A stretch of 8,776 nucleotides of DNA. It comes from JANYCD01 sp043738625 (GTDB lineage Bacteria; Pseudomonadota; Gammaproteobacteria; Burkholderiales; Rhodocyclaceae). The notes beneath the pieces were generated by a model, which did no database searches, was not told the origin of the DNA, and saw only the letters and a program-made list of their open reading frames with translations. The stretch spans positions 1 to 8,776 of the forward strand of contig JAYUFR010000311.1 of NCBI GenBank assembly GCA_043738625.1. The letters are read 5' to 3'. A program made the translations under genes and the position numbers. Shown piece by piece: positions 1 to 6,188 of this stretch. Position 1 is the first letter of the stretch; each line of letters opens with the position of its first letter.

Positions 1-159
1 AAAAATGTGGATCATTTCCGCAAGGCTTACCTTGTCCCTGCCATCGCGGCGGGTTGGCTGGAGATGACCCTGCCCGATCAGCCCAACAGCCGGATGCAGC
101 GCTATCGCCTGACCACGCAGGGGCGGCAACGACAGGCCGAGTTGTTGCGCCAGCCATGA
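1..159 (+). CDS. 3' end of a gene with a C-terminal winged-helix domain (Fic-like or AlbA_2/ATP-binding accessory protein), partial
   Basis: The frame is open from base 1 and ends at TGA 157-159, so only the last 52 residues of this protein are in the window. They contain the pattern HFRKAYLVPAI, then LEMTLPDQPNSRMQRYRLT. I recognise this as the C-terminal winged-helix segment of many Fic-family proteins and of Schlafen/AlbA_2-type ATP-binding proteins, which typically read IEMTIPDKPNSRLQKYRLT. Genes of both kinds are common accessory members of type I restriction loci. The stop overlaps the hsdR start as ATGA, so the two genes are probably cotranscribed and translationally coupled. The catalytic part lies outside the window, so Fic and AlbA_2 cannot be told apart. 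Confidence 0.7.
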   Translation, partial: KNVDHFRKAYLVPAIAAGWLEMTLPDQPNSRMQRYRLTTQGRQRQAELLRQP

Positions 160-3100
160 GCGAATACACCGAGGTCGAGCGGCCCTTTCTTGAGCAGCTT
201 GCATCGTTCGGCTGGACGGTCATCGACCAAGGTGCGGGCATTCCCCAGGACGCCACCCCGAGCCTGCGCGATAACTTCCGCCAGTGGTTGTTGCCGTCGG
301 TTTTCGACGCAACGGTGCGGTCCATCAACCGCACCGACGACGGCCGCGAGTGGCTGACGCAGCGGCAACTGGAAGACCTGCGCGGGCAACTGCTGCGCCA
401 GCCCAATCGCACCCTGCTTGAAGCCAACGAGGCGATTCAGGCCCTGCTGTTCAAGGCCCAGGCCGATGTCAACGAACTCACGGGCGAGAGTGACCCGGTG
501 GTGCGGCTGATCGATTTTCAGCATCCGCAAAACAACCAGTTCCACGCTATCAACCAGTTCCGTATCGACACGCCGGGTTGCGTGAAGAGCTTCATCATTC
601 CCGACATCGTGCTGTTCGTGAACGGCATCCCGCTCGGCGTGGTGGAGTGCAAGAAGGGTTCGGAGACCTGCGCCAACCCGATGCAGGAGGCCTTCGTGCA
701 GTTGCAGCGCTACATGCGCCGCCGGCCCGAGACCGAACTGGCGGGCTTGCGCGAAGGCGAACCGCGCCTGTTCCACAGCAATCTGTTGCTGATCCGCAGC
801 AGCGGGCTAGAGGCGGACTACGGCACCATCACCTCGGGCGATGAACATTTCTATGCCTGGAAGACCTTGTACCCGGATGACGATGCGGCGCGCGAGGGCA
901 TGAATGCGCAGCAGCAATTGGTGGCAGGCATGCTGACTCGCCACAACCTGCTGCAGATATTGCGCATCAGTGCGGTGTTCATGGATACCGACAGCGGCGC
1001 GCGGATCAAGGTGGTGTGCCGTTATCAGCAGTTTCGCGCCGCCAACAAGATCGCCGAACGGCTGCGCAGCGGCAAGACGGCCATGGAGCGCAGTGGCGTG
1101 GTGTGGCACACGCAGGGCTCGGGCAAGTCGCTGACCATGGTGTTCCTCGCCCGCATGCTGCGCGCCAGCCGCGACCTCAACGACTACAAGATCGTGCTGG
1201 TAAATGACCGCCACGATCTGGAAGACCAGTTGACGGAAACCGCGACCTTGATCGGTGGCCGCGTCAATGTGATCGAGAGTACCCAGGATTTGCGCGATCA
1301 TCTGGCGACGGAGAGTTCCGACGTCAACATGGTGATGGTGCATAAGTTTCAGGAGCGCAAGCAGGTACTGAGCAACAAGGTGGCCGAGGCCTTGAGTACT
1401 TACAGGGCCATGCCGGCGGGCAATACTTTCGGCGTGGTGAATACCTCGGAGCGCATCATCCTGATGATCGACGAGGCGCACCGGACGCAAAGCTCCGACC
1501 TCGGCGACAACCTGTTCGAGGCATTTCCCAACGCCACGCGCATTGCCTTTACGGGTACGCCGCTGATCACCGAGCGCCATGGTGAGCGCAAGACCCACAA
1601 GCGTTTCGGCGAGTACATCGACACCTACCGCCTGATGGATGCGGTGAACGATGGCTCGACGCTGCAGATTTTGTATGAGGGCAAGACTGCCGACAGTGCG
1701 CTCAACGAAAAGTACGCCTTCGATGAGGCTTTTGAAGACCTCTTCCGTGACCGCAGCGAAGAAGAGTTGCTGGCGATCAAGAAGAAGTACGGCGCGACCG
1801 GGGACATTCTCGAAGCGGAGAACCGCATCAATGCCATCGCCCGCGATCTGGTCGGGCATTACGTTGACAACATCCTGCCCAACGGCTTCAAGGCGCAGGT
1901 GGTGTGCCATTCCAAGCTGGCCTGCGTGCGCTATCAGTTGGGTATTGAGGCGGCGCTCGCGGAGCGGATCGAACAGGAGCAGGCGAAGCCTGTGCCGGAT
2001 GCGGATTTGATCAGGCGCCTGCAGTTTCTCAAGACCGCCGTGATCATTTCGTCTGATGGCACCAACGAGGCGGCCTTCATCACCCATGCGCGCAAGCAGG
2101 CTGCGCGCATGGATGCGGTACAGAATTTTTGCCGCAAGTTCGACCTCGACGACGCGGACAAGGAATACACGGGCATCGCCTTCCTGATTGTCTGCGACAT
2201 GCTGCTCACAGGCTTCGATGCGCCGGTCGAACAGGTGATGTACATCGACAAGCGGCTGCGCGAGCACACGCTGCTGCAGGCCATCGCCCGTACCAACCGG
2301 GTCGAGAAGGGCAAGCAGCGCGGCTACATCGTCGATTACATCGGGCTTGCCAATCACCTGACCGAAGCGCTGACGCTGTATGCCGCCAGCGATGAATTGC
2401 AGGAACTGCGCGACGGCTTGCAGAACATCACGTCCGAGTTGCCGGTGCTGGAAGAGCGCTACCAGCGCCTGTTGCAGCTTTTCGCCGAGCTGGGCGTTCA
2501 GCAGATCAAGGAATTCGTCACGGGTGCGCTGCCGAATCTCGACGCCGATGCGGTGGTCGTCAATGCGGCGGTGAAGGCGCTCAAGGACGAAAAGCGGCGC
2601 GCGGACTTCGAGGTCTATCTGAAGAAGTTCCTGATGAGCATGGACATCATCCTGCCGCATGCCTGGGCCCAACCTTACCGGGTACCGGCCAAGCGCCTCG
2701 GTTACATTCTGCAGGTGACCAAGGAGCGCTACAAGGATACGAGCCTCGATCTTGGCAACGCCGGCGCCAAGGTCAAGGCGCTGATCAACGAACATCTCAT
2801 CAGCCTGGGCATCAACCCGAAGGTGCCGCCGATCGAGCTGTTGTCGGAGGACTTTCTGGAGAAGCTGGCGATCCATTCCGGTGGTAACACCGAAGCAAAA
2901 GCCAGCGAGATGGAACACGCGATTCGCAAGCATTGCACCGTGCACCATGACGAAGACCCGGCCTTCTACAAGCGCCTCTCCGAAAAAGTAGATGCCCTGA
3001 TCGAGAAGCACCACGACGAGTGGGACTTGCTGGTGGAGAAGCTCGCCGAATTGCGCACCGAGGCGATTGCGGGACGGCGAACGGGCGAAGAAGGCATGAG

Positions 3101-3419
3101 CAAGGAGGCAACCACCTTCTACGACTACGTGGTTGAGGTCGCATTCATCGATGGTGTTGTGCCTGCCGAAGAAAAGCCGGGACTGAAGGTGTTGATGGAA
3201 AGCGTGGTCGAGATTCTTCAGGAAACGGTGGGCAGCATCGACTTCTGGCAAGACCCGGACAAACAGAAGCGGGTGCGCGGTCTCGTCAAGACCGAGATTG
3301 CCAGGACTGGAATCGAGGCATTGAAAAAGAACCGGGAACGCGTTGCTGTCGAGATCATGAAACTGGCGAAGAACCGCCATGATGAGCTGCTGAAAAGCGC
3401 AACGGAAGGAAGCAAGTAA
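156..3419 (+). CDS. hsdR: Type I restriction enzyme, motor/endonuclease subunit R (HsdR)
   Basis: This subunit translocates DNA using ATP and cleaves it, in a complex with HsdM and HsdS. The protein is 1087 residues, within the usual range for HsdR. The N-terminal PD-(D/E)xK nuclease shows D150, then E164-C-K166, then Q182-xxx-Y186 (the QxxxY motif). The superfamily 2 motor follows: Walker A TQGSGKS with K324, DEAH at 439-442, TGTP at 466-469, LLTGFDAP at 683-690 (motif V) and QAIARTNR at 708-715 (motif VI). The C-terminal third resembles the HsdR helical domain (DUF3387/EcoEI_R_C type). All motifs look intact. I chose ATG 156 because MSEYTEVERPFLEQL is the typical HsdR start and because it overlaps the upstream stop (ATGA). 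The in-frame ATG at 54 would add 34 unrelated residues lying over the upstream gene. No promoter is visible; expression probably comes from the left. Confidence 0.96.
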   Translation: MSEYTEVERPFLEQLASFGWTVIDQGAGIPQDATPSLRDNFRQWLLPSVFDATVRSINRTDDGREWLTQRQLEDLRGQLLRQPNRTLLEANEAIQALLFKAQADVNELTGESDPVVRLIDFQHPQNNQFHAINQFRIDTPGCVKSFIIPDIVLFVNGIPLGVVECKKGSETCANPMQEAFVQLQRYMRRRPETELAGLREGEPRLFHSNLLLIRSSGLEADYGTITSGDEHFYAWKTLYPDDDAAREGMNAQQQLVAGMLTRHNLLQILRISAVFMDTDSGARIKVVCRYQQFRAANKIAERLRSGKTAMERSGVVWHTQGSGKSLTMVFLARMLRASRDLNDYKIVLVNDRHDLEDQLTETATLIGGRVNVIESTQDLRDHLATESSDVNMVMVHKFQERKQVLSNKVAEALSTYRAMPAGNTFGVVNTSERIILMIDEAHRTQSSDLGDNLFEAFPNATRIAFTGTPLITERHGERKTHKRFGEYIDTYRLMDAVNDGSTLQILYEGKTADSALNEKYAFDEAFEDLFRDRSEEELLAIKKKYGATGDILEAENRINAIARDLVGHYVDNILPNGFKAQVVCHSKLACVRYQLGIEAALAERIEQEQAKPVPDADLIRRLQFLKTAVIISSDGTNEAAFITHARKQAARMDAVQNFCRKFDLDDADKEYTGIAFLIVCDMLLTGFDAPVEQVMYIDKRLREHTLLQAIARTNRVEKGKQRGYIVDYIGLANHLTEALTLYAASDELQELRDGLQNITSELPVLEERYQRLLQLFAELGVQQIKEFVTGALPNLDADAVVVNAAVKALKDEKRRADFEVYLKKFLMSMDIILPHAWAQPYRVPAKRLGYILQVTKERYKDTSLDLGNAGAKVKALINEHLISLGINPKVPPIELLSEDFLEKLAIHSGGNTEAKASEMEHAIRKHCTVHHDEDPAFYKRLSEKVDALIEKHHDEWDLLVEKLAELRTEAIAGRRTGEEGMSKEATTFYDYVVEVAFIDGVVPAEEKPGLKVLMESVVEILQETVGSIDFWQDPDKQKRVRGLVKTEIARTGIEALKKNRERVAVEIMKLAKNRHDELLKSATEGSK

Positions 3420-4127
3420 ATGCAATCGCGCCAGGTACGCGACATTGAGTATCAATTGCTGCCGGGGACCGAGCGGCGAACCACCGATATCGTGATCGAA
3501 CGCAATGGCGTCATCACCGTGCGGCCGCCGGCGAACATGAAACCCGAGCAGGTGGATGAGACCGTATTCAGCAAGCGCATGTGGATTTACCGCAACCTCG
3601 CCGAGTGGCGAGATCTGAATGCGACGCGCGTGGTTCGCGAGTGGGTTAGCGGGGAGTCGTTCCTTTATCTTGGTCGCCACTATCGGCTCTTGCTGGTCAG
3701 TGAACAGGATGACCCGCTTAAGCTTCGTGATGGCCGATTCTGTCTGCTCCGATCGGTTATCGACAGTGGCGGCAAGGATGCCGCACAAAAAATTTTTGAG
3801 ACCTTTTACATGGAGAAGGGAATCGCTCGTTTGCACAAACGCGTGGATTTTTTCGCCAGTAAAGTGGGTGTCGAGCCTGGGAAAGTGCAGGTCAAGGACC
3901 TGGGCTTTCGCTGGGCGTCATGCCTGAGCAGTGGCGATCTCCACTTTCACTGGAAGTGCCTGATGGCGCCGCTGACGATCATCGATTACATCGTGGTGCA
4001 CGAACTTTGCCATCTGCGTCACCGCGATCATGCTGACGCGTTCTGGAACGAGGTAGACAAGGTGATGCCCGATTATCGTGATCGCAAGGAATGGTTAAGA
4101 ATTAGAGGCGCGGAGTTGGATCTATAA
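3420..4127 (+). CDS. YgjP/DUF45-type zinc metallopeptidase (M48-like) linked to hsdR
   Basis: A 235-residue soluble protein with no signal peptide. The zinc-binding motif HELCH is at 194-198, with a likely third ligand H204 in HRDHADAFW, as in YgjP-like metallopeptidases (HELCHxxxxxHxxxFW). Upstream, GFRWASC (about 161-167) matches the conserved segment LGxRWGSC of the family. The ATG directly follows the hsdR stop (TAAATG), and a strong ribosome site GGAAGGA lies at 3404-3410 inside the end of hsdR, so the pair is almost certainly one operon. Genes of this family often adjoin hsdR in type I loci. The substrate is unknown; proteolysis of HsdR or of stalled complexes is only a guess. Family assignment is secure, function is not. 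Confidence 0.93.
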   Translation: MQSRQVRDIEYQLLPGTERRTTDIVIERNGVITVRPPANMKPEQVDETVFSKRMWIYRNLAEWRDLNATRVVREWVSGESFLYLGRHYRLLLVSEQDDPLKLRDGRFCLLRSVIDSGGKDAAQKIFETFYMEKGIARLHKRVDFFASKVGVEPGKVQVKDLGFRWASCLSSGDLHFHWKCLMAPLTIIDYIVVHELCHLRHRDHADAFWNEVDKVMPDYRDRKEWLRIRGAELDL

Positions 4128-4335
4128 CGCGCCATTCAGACCCTGGGGGAAAGTTGAACCAAGCTCGACTTACGAAGCAGCACGAGACCAAAACAGTCGT
4201 TGATTGCCGATCTACGCCGATGATGTCCTTAATGATTGCGCCGAAAGCTAACGAAGGGGACCTCGATGTCTGGCTCACCGAGGTGCGTTAGAGCTTATTG
4301 ACCAAGCCCGCCGATTGACCGGCGTAGCTTTTATG
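4128..4335. other. Intergenic stretch after the restriction operon, no convincing gene
   Basis: No recognisable gene lies here. One + strand frame is open from TTG 4154 to TAG 4289-4291 (45 codons), with a purine-rich GGGGGAAAG just before the TTG, but its product matches nothing I know and it probably arises by chance. It could also be decayed coding sequence left when the neighbouring accessory genes were exchanged. Confidence 0.4.
4309..4328 (+). terminator. Weak hairpin, possible terminator of the hsdR-peptidase operon
   Basis: A perfect 5-bp GC stem, CGCCG (4309-4313) and CGGCG (4320-4324), encloses a 6-base loop. A T-run follows only after TAGC (TTTT at 4329-4332). The short stem and the distance to the Ts make termination uncertain. 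It is the only hairpin I see between the peptidase gene and the next promoter region. Confidence 0.25.
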
Positions 4336-4351
4336 TTGCATCTTGATGCAA
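4336..4351. promoter_or_regulatory. Operator 1 of 3: palindrome TTGCAT-N4-ATGCAA
   Basis: A perfect 6+6 bp inverted repeat with a 4-base spacer (CTTG). It is the first of three copies with the core TTGC-N8-GCAA whose starts are exactly 33 bp apart (4336, 4369, 4402). Placed just upstream of the next gene, which encodes a helix-turn-helix protein, it is probably a binding site for that protein, but this is inferred. Confidence 0.7.
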
Positions 4352-4368
4352 TAATATGTTGATATTTA

Positions 4369-4384
4369 TTGCTCTATAGTGCAA
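4369..4384. promoter_or_regulatory. Operator 2 of 3, covering a -10 element
   Basis: TTGCTC-TATA-GTGCAA: the outer TTGC and GCAA match operators 1 and 3, while the inner bases are less symmetric. It encloses TATAGT (4375-4380), which matches five of six positions of the sigma-70 -10 consensus and lies about 41 bases before the ATG at 4422. The -35 region at the right distance (TAATAT, 4352-4357) is poor. A protein bound here would block the promoter. Confidence 0.6.
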
Positions 4385-4401
4385 TTTACAAATTAATTAT
4401 A

Positions 4402-4417
4402 TTGCATTAAGGTGCAA
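4402..4417. promoter_or_regulatory. Operator 3 of 3, overlapping the ribosome binding site
   Basis: TTGCAT-TAAG-GTGCAA, with one imperfect pair relative to operator 1. It contains the Shine-Dalgarno sequence AAGGTG (4409-4414), 7 bases before ATG 4422. It is the third copy of the 33-bp-spaced series and the closest to the gene. Confidence 0.68.
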
Positions 4418-4421
4418 AATC

Positions 4422-4898
4422 ATGAAACCAAGTTTCCCCGAGCTCAAGCTGCGTCAACTCGACGCCGCGTTGAACCGCGTCCGCACTGCCGATTTGCCGC
4501 CACGCCCGCCGTCAGGCTGGGTCAGGGCGATTCGCGAAGCCTTGGGCATGACGGCAACTCAGCTTGCCCAGCGGCTCGGCGTCACCACGTCGACCGCCAC
4601 CCGGCTGGAAGCTTCGGAAGCCGATGACACCATCAGCCTGGCGACCTTGCGCCGCGCCGCCGAAGCGCTGAACTGCGAACTTCAGTATTCCCTGGTGCCC
4701 AGGCAGCCGCTTGCGCAGATGCTGGAAACACGCGCTACCGCCCTGGCTCGCCAGCAGATGGCCGTAGTCAGCCACACCATGGCCCTGGAAGCGCAATCAA
4801 CTTCAAAAAAGACAGTTGAGGCGCAGACGCGTGCGCTCGTGGAAGCGCTGCGCAATGGTCCGCGGCGCAACCTCTGGCGCGAGCGCAACAAGGCATGA
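4422..4898 (+). CDS. Mobile mystery protein A, helix-turn-helix regulator (orphan antitoxin-like)
   Basis: A 158-residue protein that matches the mobile mystery protein A family (mob_myst_A) along its length. It has the N-terminal KLRQLDAALNRVR segment, PPSGWVRAIREALGMT leading into a helix-turn-helix of the Xre type (about 32-93, recognition helix near TSTATRLEAS at 56-65), and the family's C-terminal part with VVSHTMALEAQ and NGPRRNLW. In this family A is almost always encoded directly before mobile mystery protein B, a Fic-domain protein, in mobile or plasmid settings. The arrangement suggests an antitoxin or repressor with a Fic toxin, though the function is not established. Here B is missing apart from a possible remnant at 4895-4945. 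The start is supported by AAGGTG 7 bases upstream. Three palindromic operators upstream suggest autoregulation. Confidence 0.9.
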   Translation: MKPSFPELKLRQLDAALNRVRTADLPPRPPSGWVRAIREALGMTATQLAQRLGVTTSTATRLEASEADDTISLATLRRAAEALNCELQYSLVPRQPLAQMLETRATALARQQMAVVSHTMALEAQSTSKKTVEAQTRALVEALRNGPRRNLWRERNKA

Positions 4899-4945
4899 CG
4901 GTGAATCTCGAATACATTCCCTTGCTCGCCTTCGCCCGAAGCTGA
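4895..4945 (+). pseudogene. Probable deletion remnant of mobile mystery protein B (Fic-domain protein)
   Basis: This frame starts with an ATG that overlaps the stop of mobile mystery protein A (ATGA, 4895-4898), as the B gene usually does. It encodes only MTVNLEYIPLLAFARS before TGA. As I recall, full B proteins are about 200 residues, with the Fic motif HPFxxGNGR in the middle, and end in a segment like PLLAFARS. The remnant therefore appears to join a few N-terminal residues (MTVNLEY) to the C-terminus (IPLLAFARS), with the whole Fic domain removed and the frame kept. The resemblance is short, so a chance frame cannot be excluded. No Fic motif occurs elsewhere nearby. Confidence 0.55.
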
Positions 4946-5015
4946 TACGCGTGTCTGAGATCGGCCGGCCTGACCGCCAAGTACAATCCGCTGTAACCCC
5001 ATTCTGTTTTCCGAC

Positions 5016-5020
5016 AAGGA
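5016..5020 (+). promoter_or_regulatory. Ribosome binding site AAGGA of the oxidoreductase gene
   Basis: AAGGA lies 7 bases before ATG 5028 and supports that start. A TACAAT (4982-4987) further upstream could be a -10 element, but I find no matching -35, so the promoter is left open. Confidence 0.6.
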
Positions 5021-5027
5021 CGTTTCA

Positions 5028-6140
5028 ATGAGCACACTGTTTTCTCCCGTTACCCTCGGTGGCCTGACCCTGCGCAACCGGATCATCGTGTCGCCGATGT
5101 GCCAGTACTCCGGCGATCACGAAGGCAACGCCACCGATTGGCATTTGATGCATCTGGGCGAGATGGCTAATTCGGGCGCCGGCCTGTTGGTCATCGAGGC
5201 CAGCGCCGTGTCGGCGGAGGGCCGCATCTGCCACACCGATCTGGGCCTGTATTCCGACGCCAACGAGGCGGCCCTGGCGCGCACTTTGGCCGGCGTGCGC
5301 AAGTATTCCGATATGCCGATCGCCCTCCAGCTCGCCCATGCCGGGCGCAAGTCATCCTGCACCGCGCCCTGGGAGGGCGGCAACCAGGTTGCGCTCGATG
5401 CCGGCGGATGGGAAACATGGGCGCCGTCTGCCGTTCCGTTCAAGGAGACCGACCGCAGCCCGCGCGCCCTCGACCGTGCCGAGATGACGCGGCTGCGCGA
5501 TGCTTTCGCCACCGCCGCGAAGCGCGCCGCTCGCCTCGGCCTCGACGCCATCGAAATCCACGGCGCCCACGGCTATCTGCTGCATGAATTCTTGTCGCCG
5601 CTTTCCAACCGGCGCGAAGATGCCTATGGCGGCTCGCTCGAAAACCGCATGCGCTTTCCGCTCGAAGTGTTCGACGCGGTGCGCGCCGCTTTTCCCGCCG
5701 ACAAGCCGGTGGGCATCCGCATTTCCGCCACCGACTGGATGCCCGACGGCTGGGAGATCGAGCAGAGCGTGGCCTTCGGCAAAGCCCTTGAGGCGCGCGG
5801 CTGCAGCTTCATCGATGTGTCAAGCGGCGGCATTTCGCCACATCAGAAAATCACGCCGGGCCCCGGCTATCAGGTGCACCTGGCCGAACGGCTGCGCAAG
5901 GAATTGGCCATGCCGGTGATGGCGGTTGGGATGATCACCGATCCGGACCATGCCGAGGCGATCATCGCCTCGGGCCAGGCCGACATGGTGGCGTTGGCCC
6001 GCGGCCTGCTATACGACCCGCGCTGGCCGTGGCACGCCGCCGCCAGGCTGGGCGCCCAGGTCAAGGTGCCGCCGCAATACTGGCGCAGCCAGCCGCTCGG
6101 ACTCAAGGCCTTGTTTGAGGATGCGCGCGGCAAATCCTGA
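5028..6140 (+). CDS. NAD(P)H:flavin oxidoreductase, Old Yellow Enzyme family (YqjM/NamA/XenA-like)
   Basis: A 370-residue FMN-dependent TIM-barrel ene-reductase, expected in the cytoplasm. These enzymes use NAD(P)H to reduce activated C=C bonds of enones, and often nitro compounds. It starts with LFSPVTLGGLTLRNRIIVSPMCQYS. C25 and Y27 correspond to the redox-tuning Cys and the Tyr of the thermophilic-like YqjM/XenA class, which separates it from classic yeast-type enzymes that have Thr there. Further landmarks are E57-A58, Q101, HAGRK at 104-108, the substrate-binding pair H178/H181 in HGAHGYLLHEFLSP, SNRREDAYGGSLENR, R231 and the phosphate-binding R325-G326. The length is close to XenA (about 360). 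It ends just before a strong hairpin terminator and appears to be transcribed alone. The physiological substrate cannot be read from sequence. Confidence 0.95.
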   Translation: MSTLFSPVTLGGLTLRNRIIVSPMCQYSGDHEGNATDWHLMHLGEMANSGAGLLVIEASAVSAEGRICHTDLGLYSDANEAALARTLAGVRKYSDMPIALQLAHAGRKSSCTAPWEGGNQVALDAGGWETWAPSAVPFKETDRSPRALDRAEMTRLRDAFATAAKRAARLGLDAIEIHGAHGYLLHEFLSPLSNRREDAYGGSLENRMRFPLEVFDAVRAAFPADKPVGIRISATDWMPDGWEIEQSVAFGKALEARGCSFIDVSSGGISPHQKITPGPGYQVHLAERLRKELAMPVMAVGMITDPDHAEAIIASGQADMVALARGLLYDPRWPWHAAARLGAQVKVPPQYWRSQPLGLKALFEDARGKS

Positions 6141-6156
6141 TTCGATTCCCAGTGCG

Positions 6157-6180
6157 GGCCGCCGCTGGGCGGCCTTTTGT
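6157..6180 (+). terminator. Intrinsic terminator after the oxidoreductase gene
   Basis: A perfect 7-bp stem, GGCCGCC (6157-6163) and GGCGGCC (6168-6174), with loop GCTG, is followed directly by TTTTGT. It lies 17 bases after the oxidoreductase stop and just before the 3' end of the convergent gene. On the minus strand no T-run follows, so it should work mainly in the + direction. Confidence 0.88.
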
Positions 6181-6188
6181 GGTGACGA

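Noticed and set aside
54..155. N-terminal extension of HsdR from ATG 54
   Set aside because: The 34 extra residues are unlike HsdR and lie over the coding end of the upstream gene in another frame; ATG 156 with the ATGA overlap fits better.
102..776. A 224-codon minus-strand frame at the left edge
   Set aside because: It is antisense to the start of hsdR and has no recognisable domain or ribosome site.
807..3836. A 1009-codon open frame on the minus strand across hsdR and the peptidase gene
   Set aside because: It lies antisense to two genes with complete conserved motifs, its product resembles no family I know, and long antisense frames are common opposite GC-rich genes.
4128..4335. Insertion sequence or attachment site at the right end of the restriction locus
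   Set aside because: I see no terminal inverted repeats, transposase fragments, tRNA end or target duplication here.
4963..4970. Palindrome GGCCGGCC upstream of the oxidoreductase gene
   Set aside because: An 8-bp GC palindrome is expected by chance at this base composition, and it is not repeated nearby.
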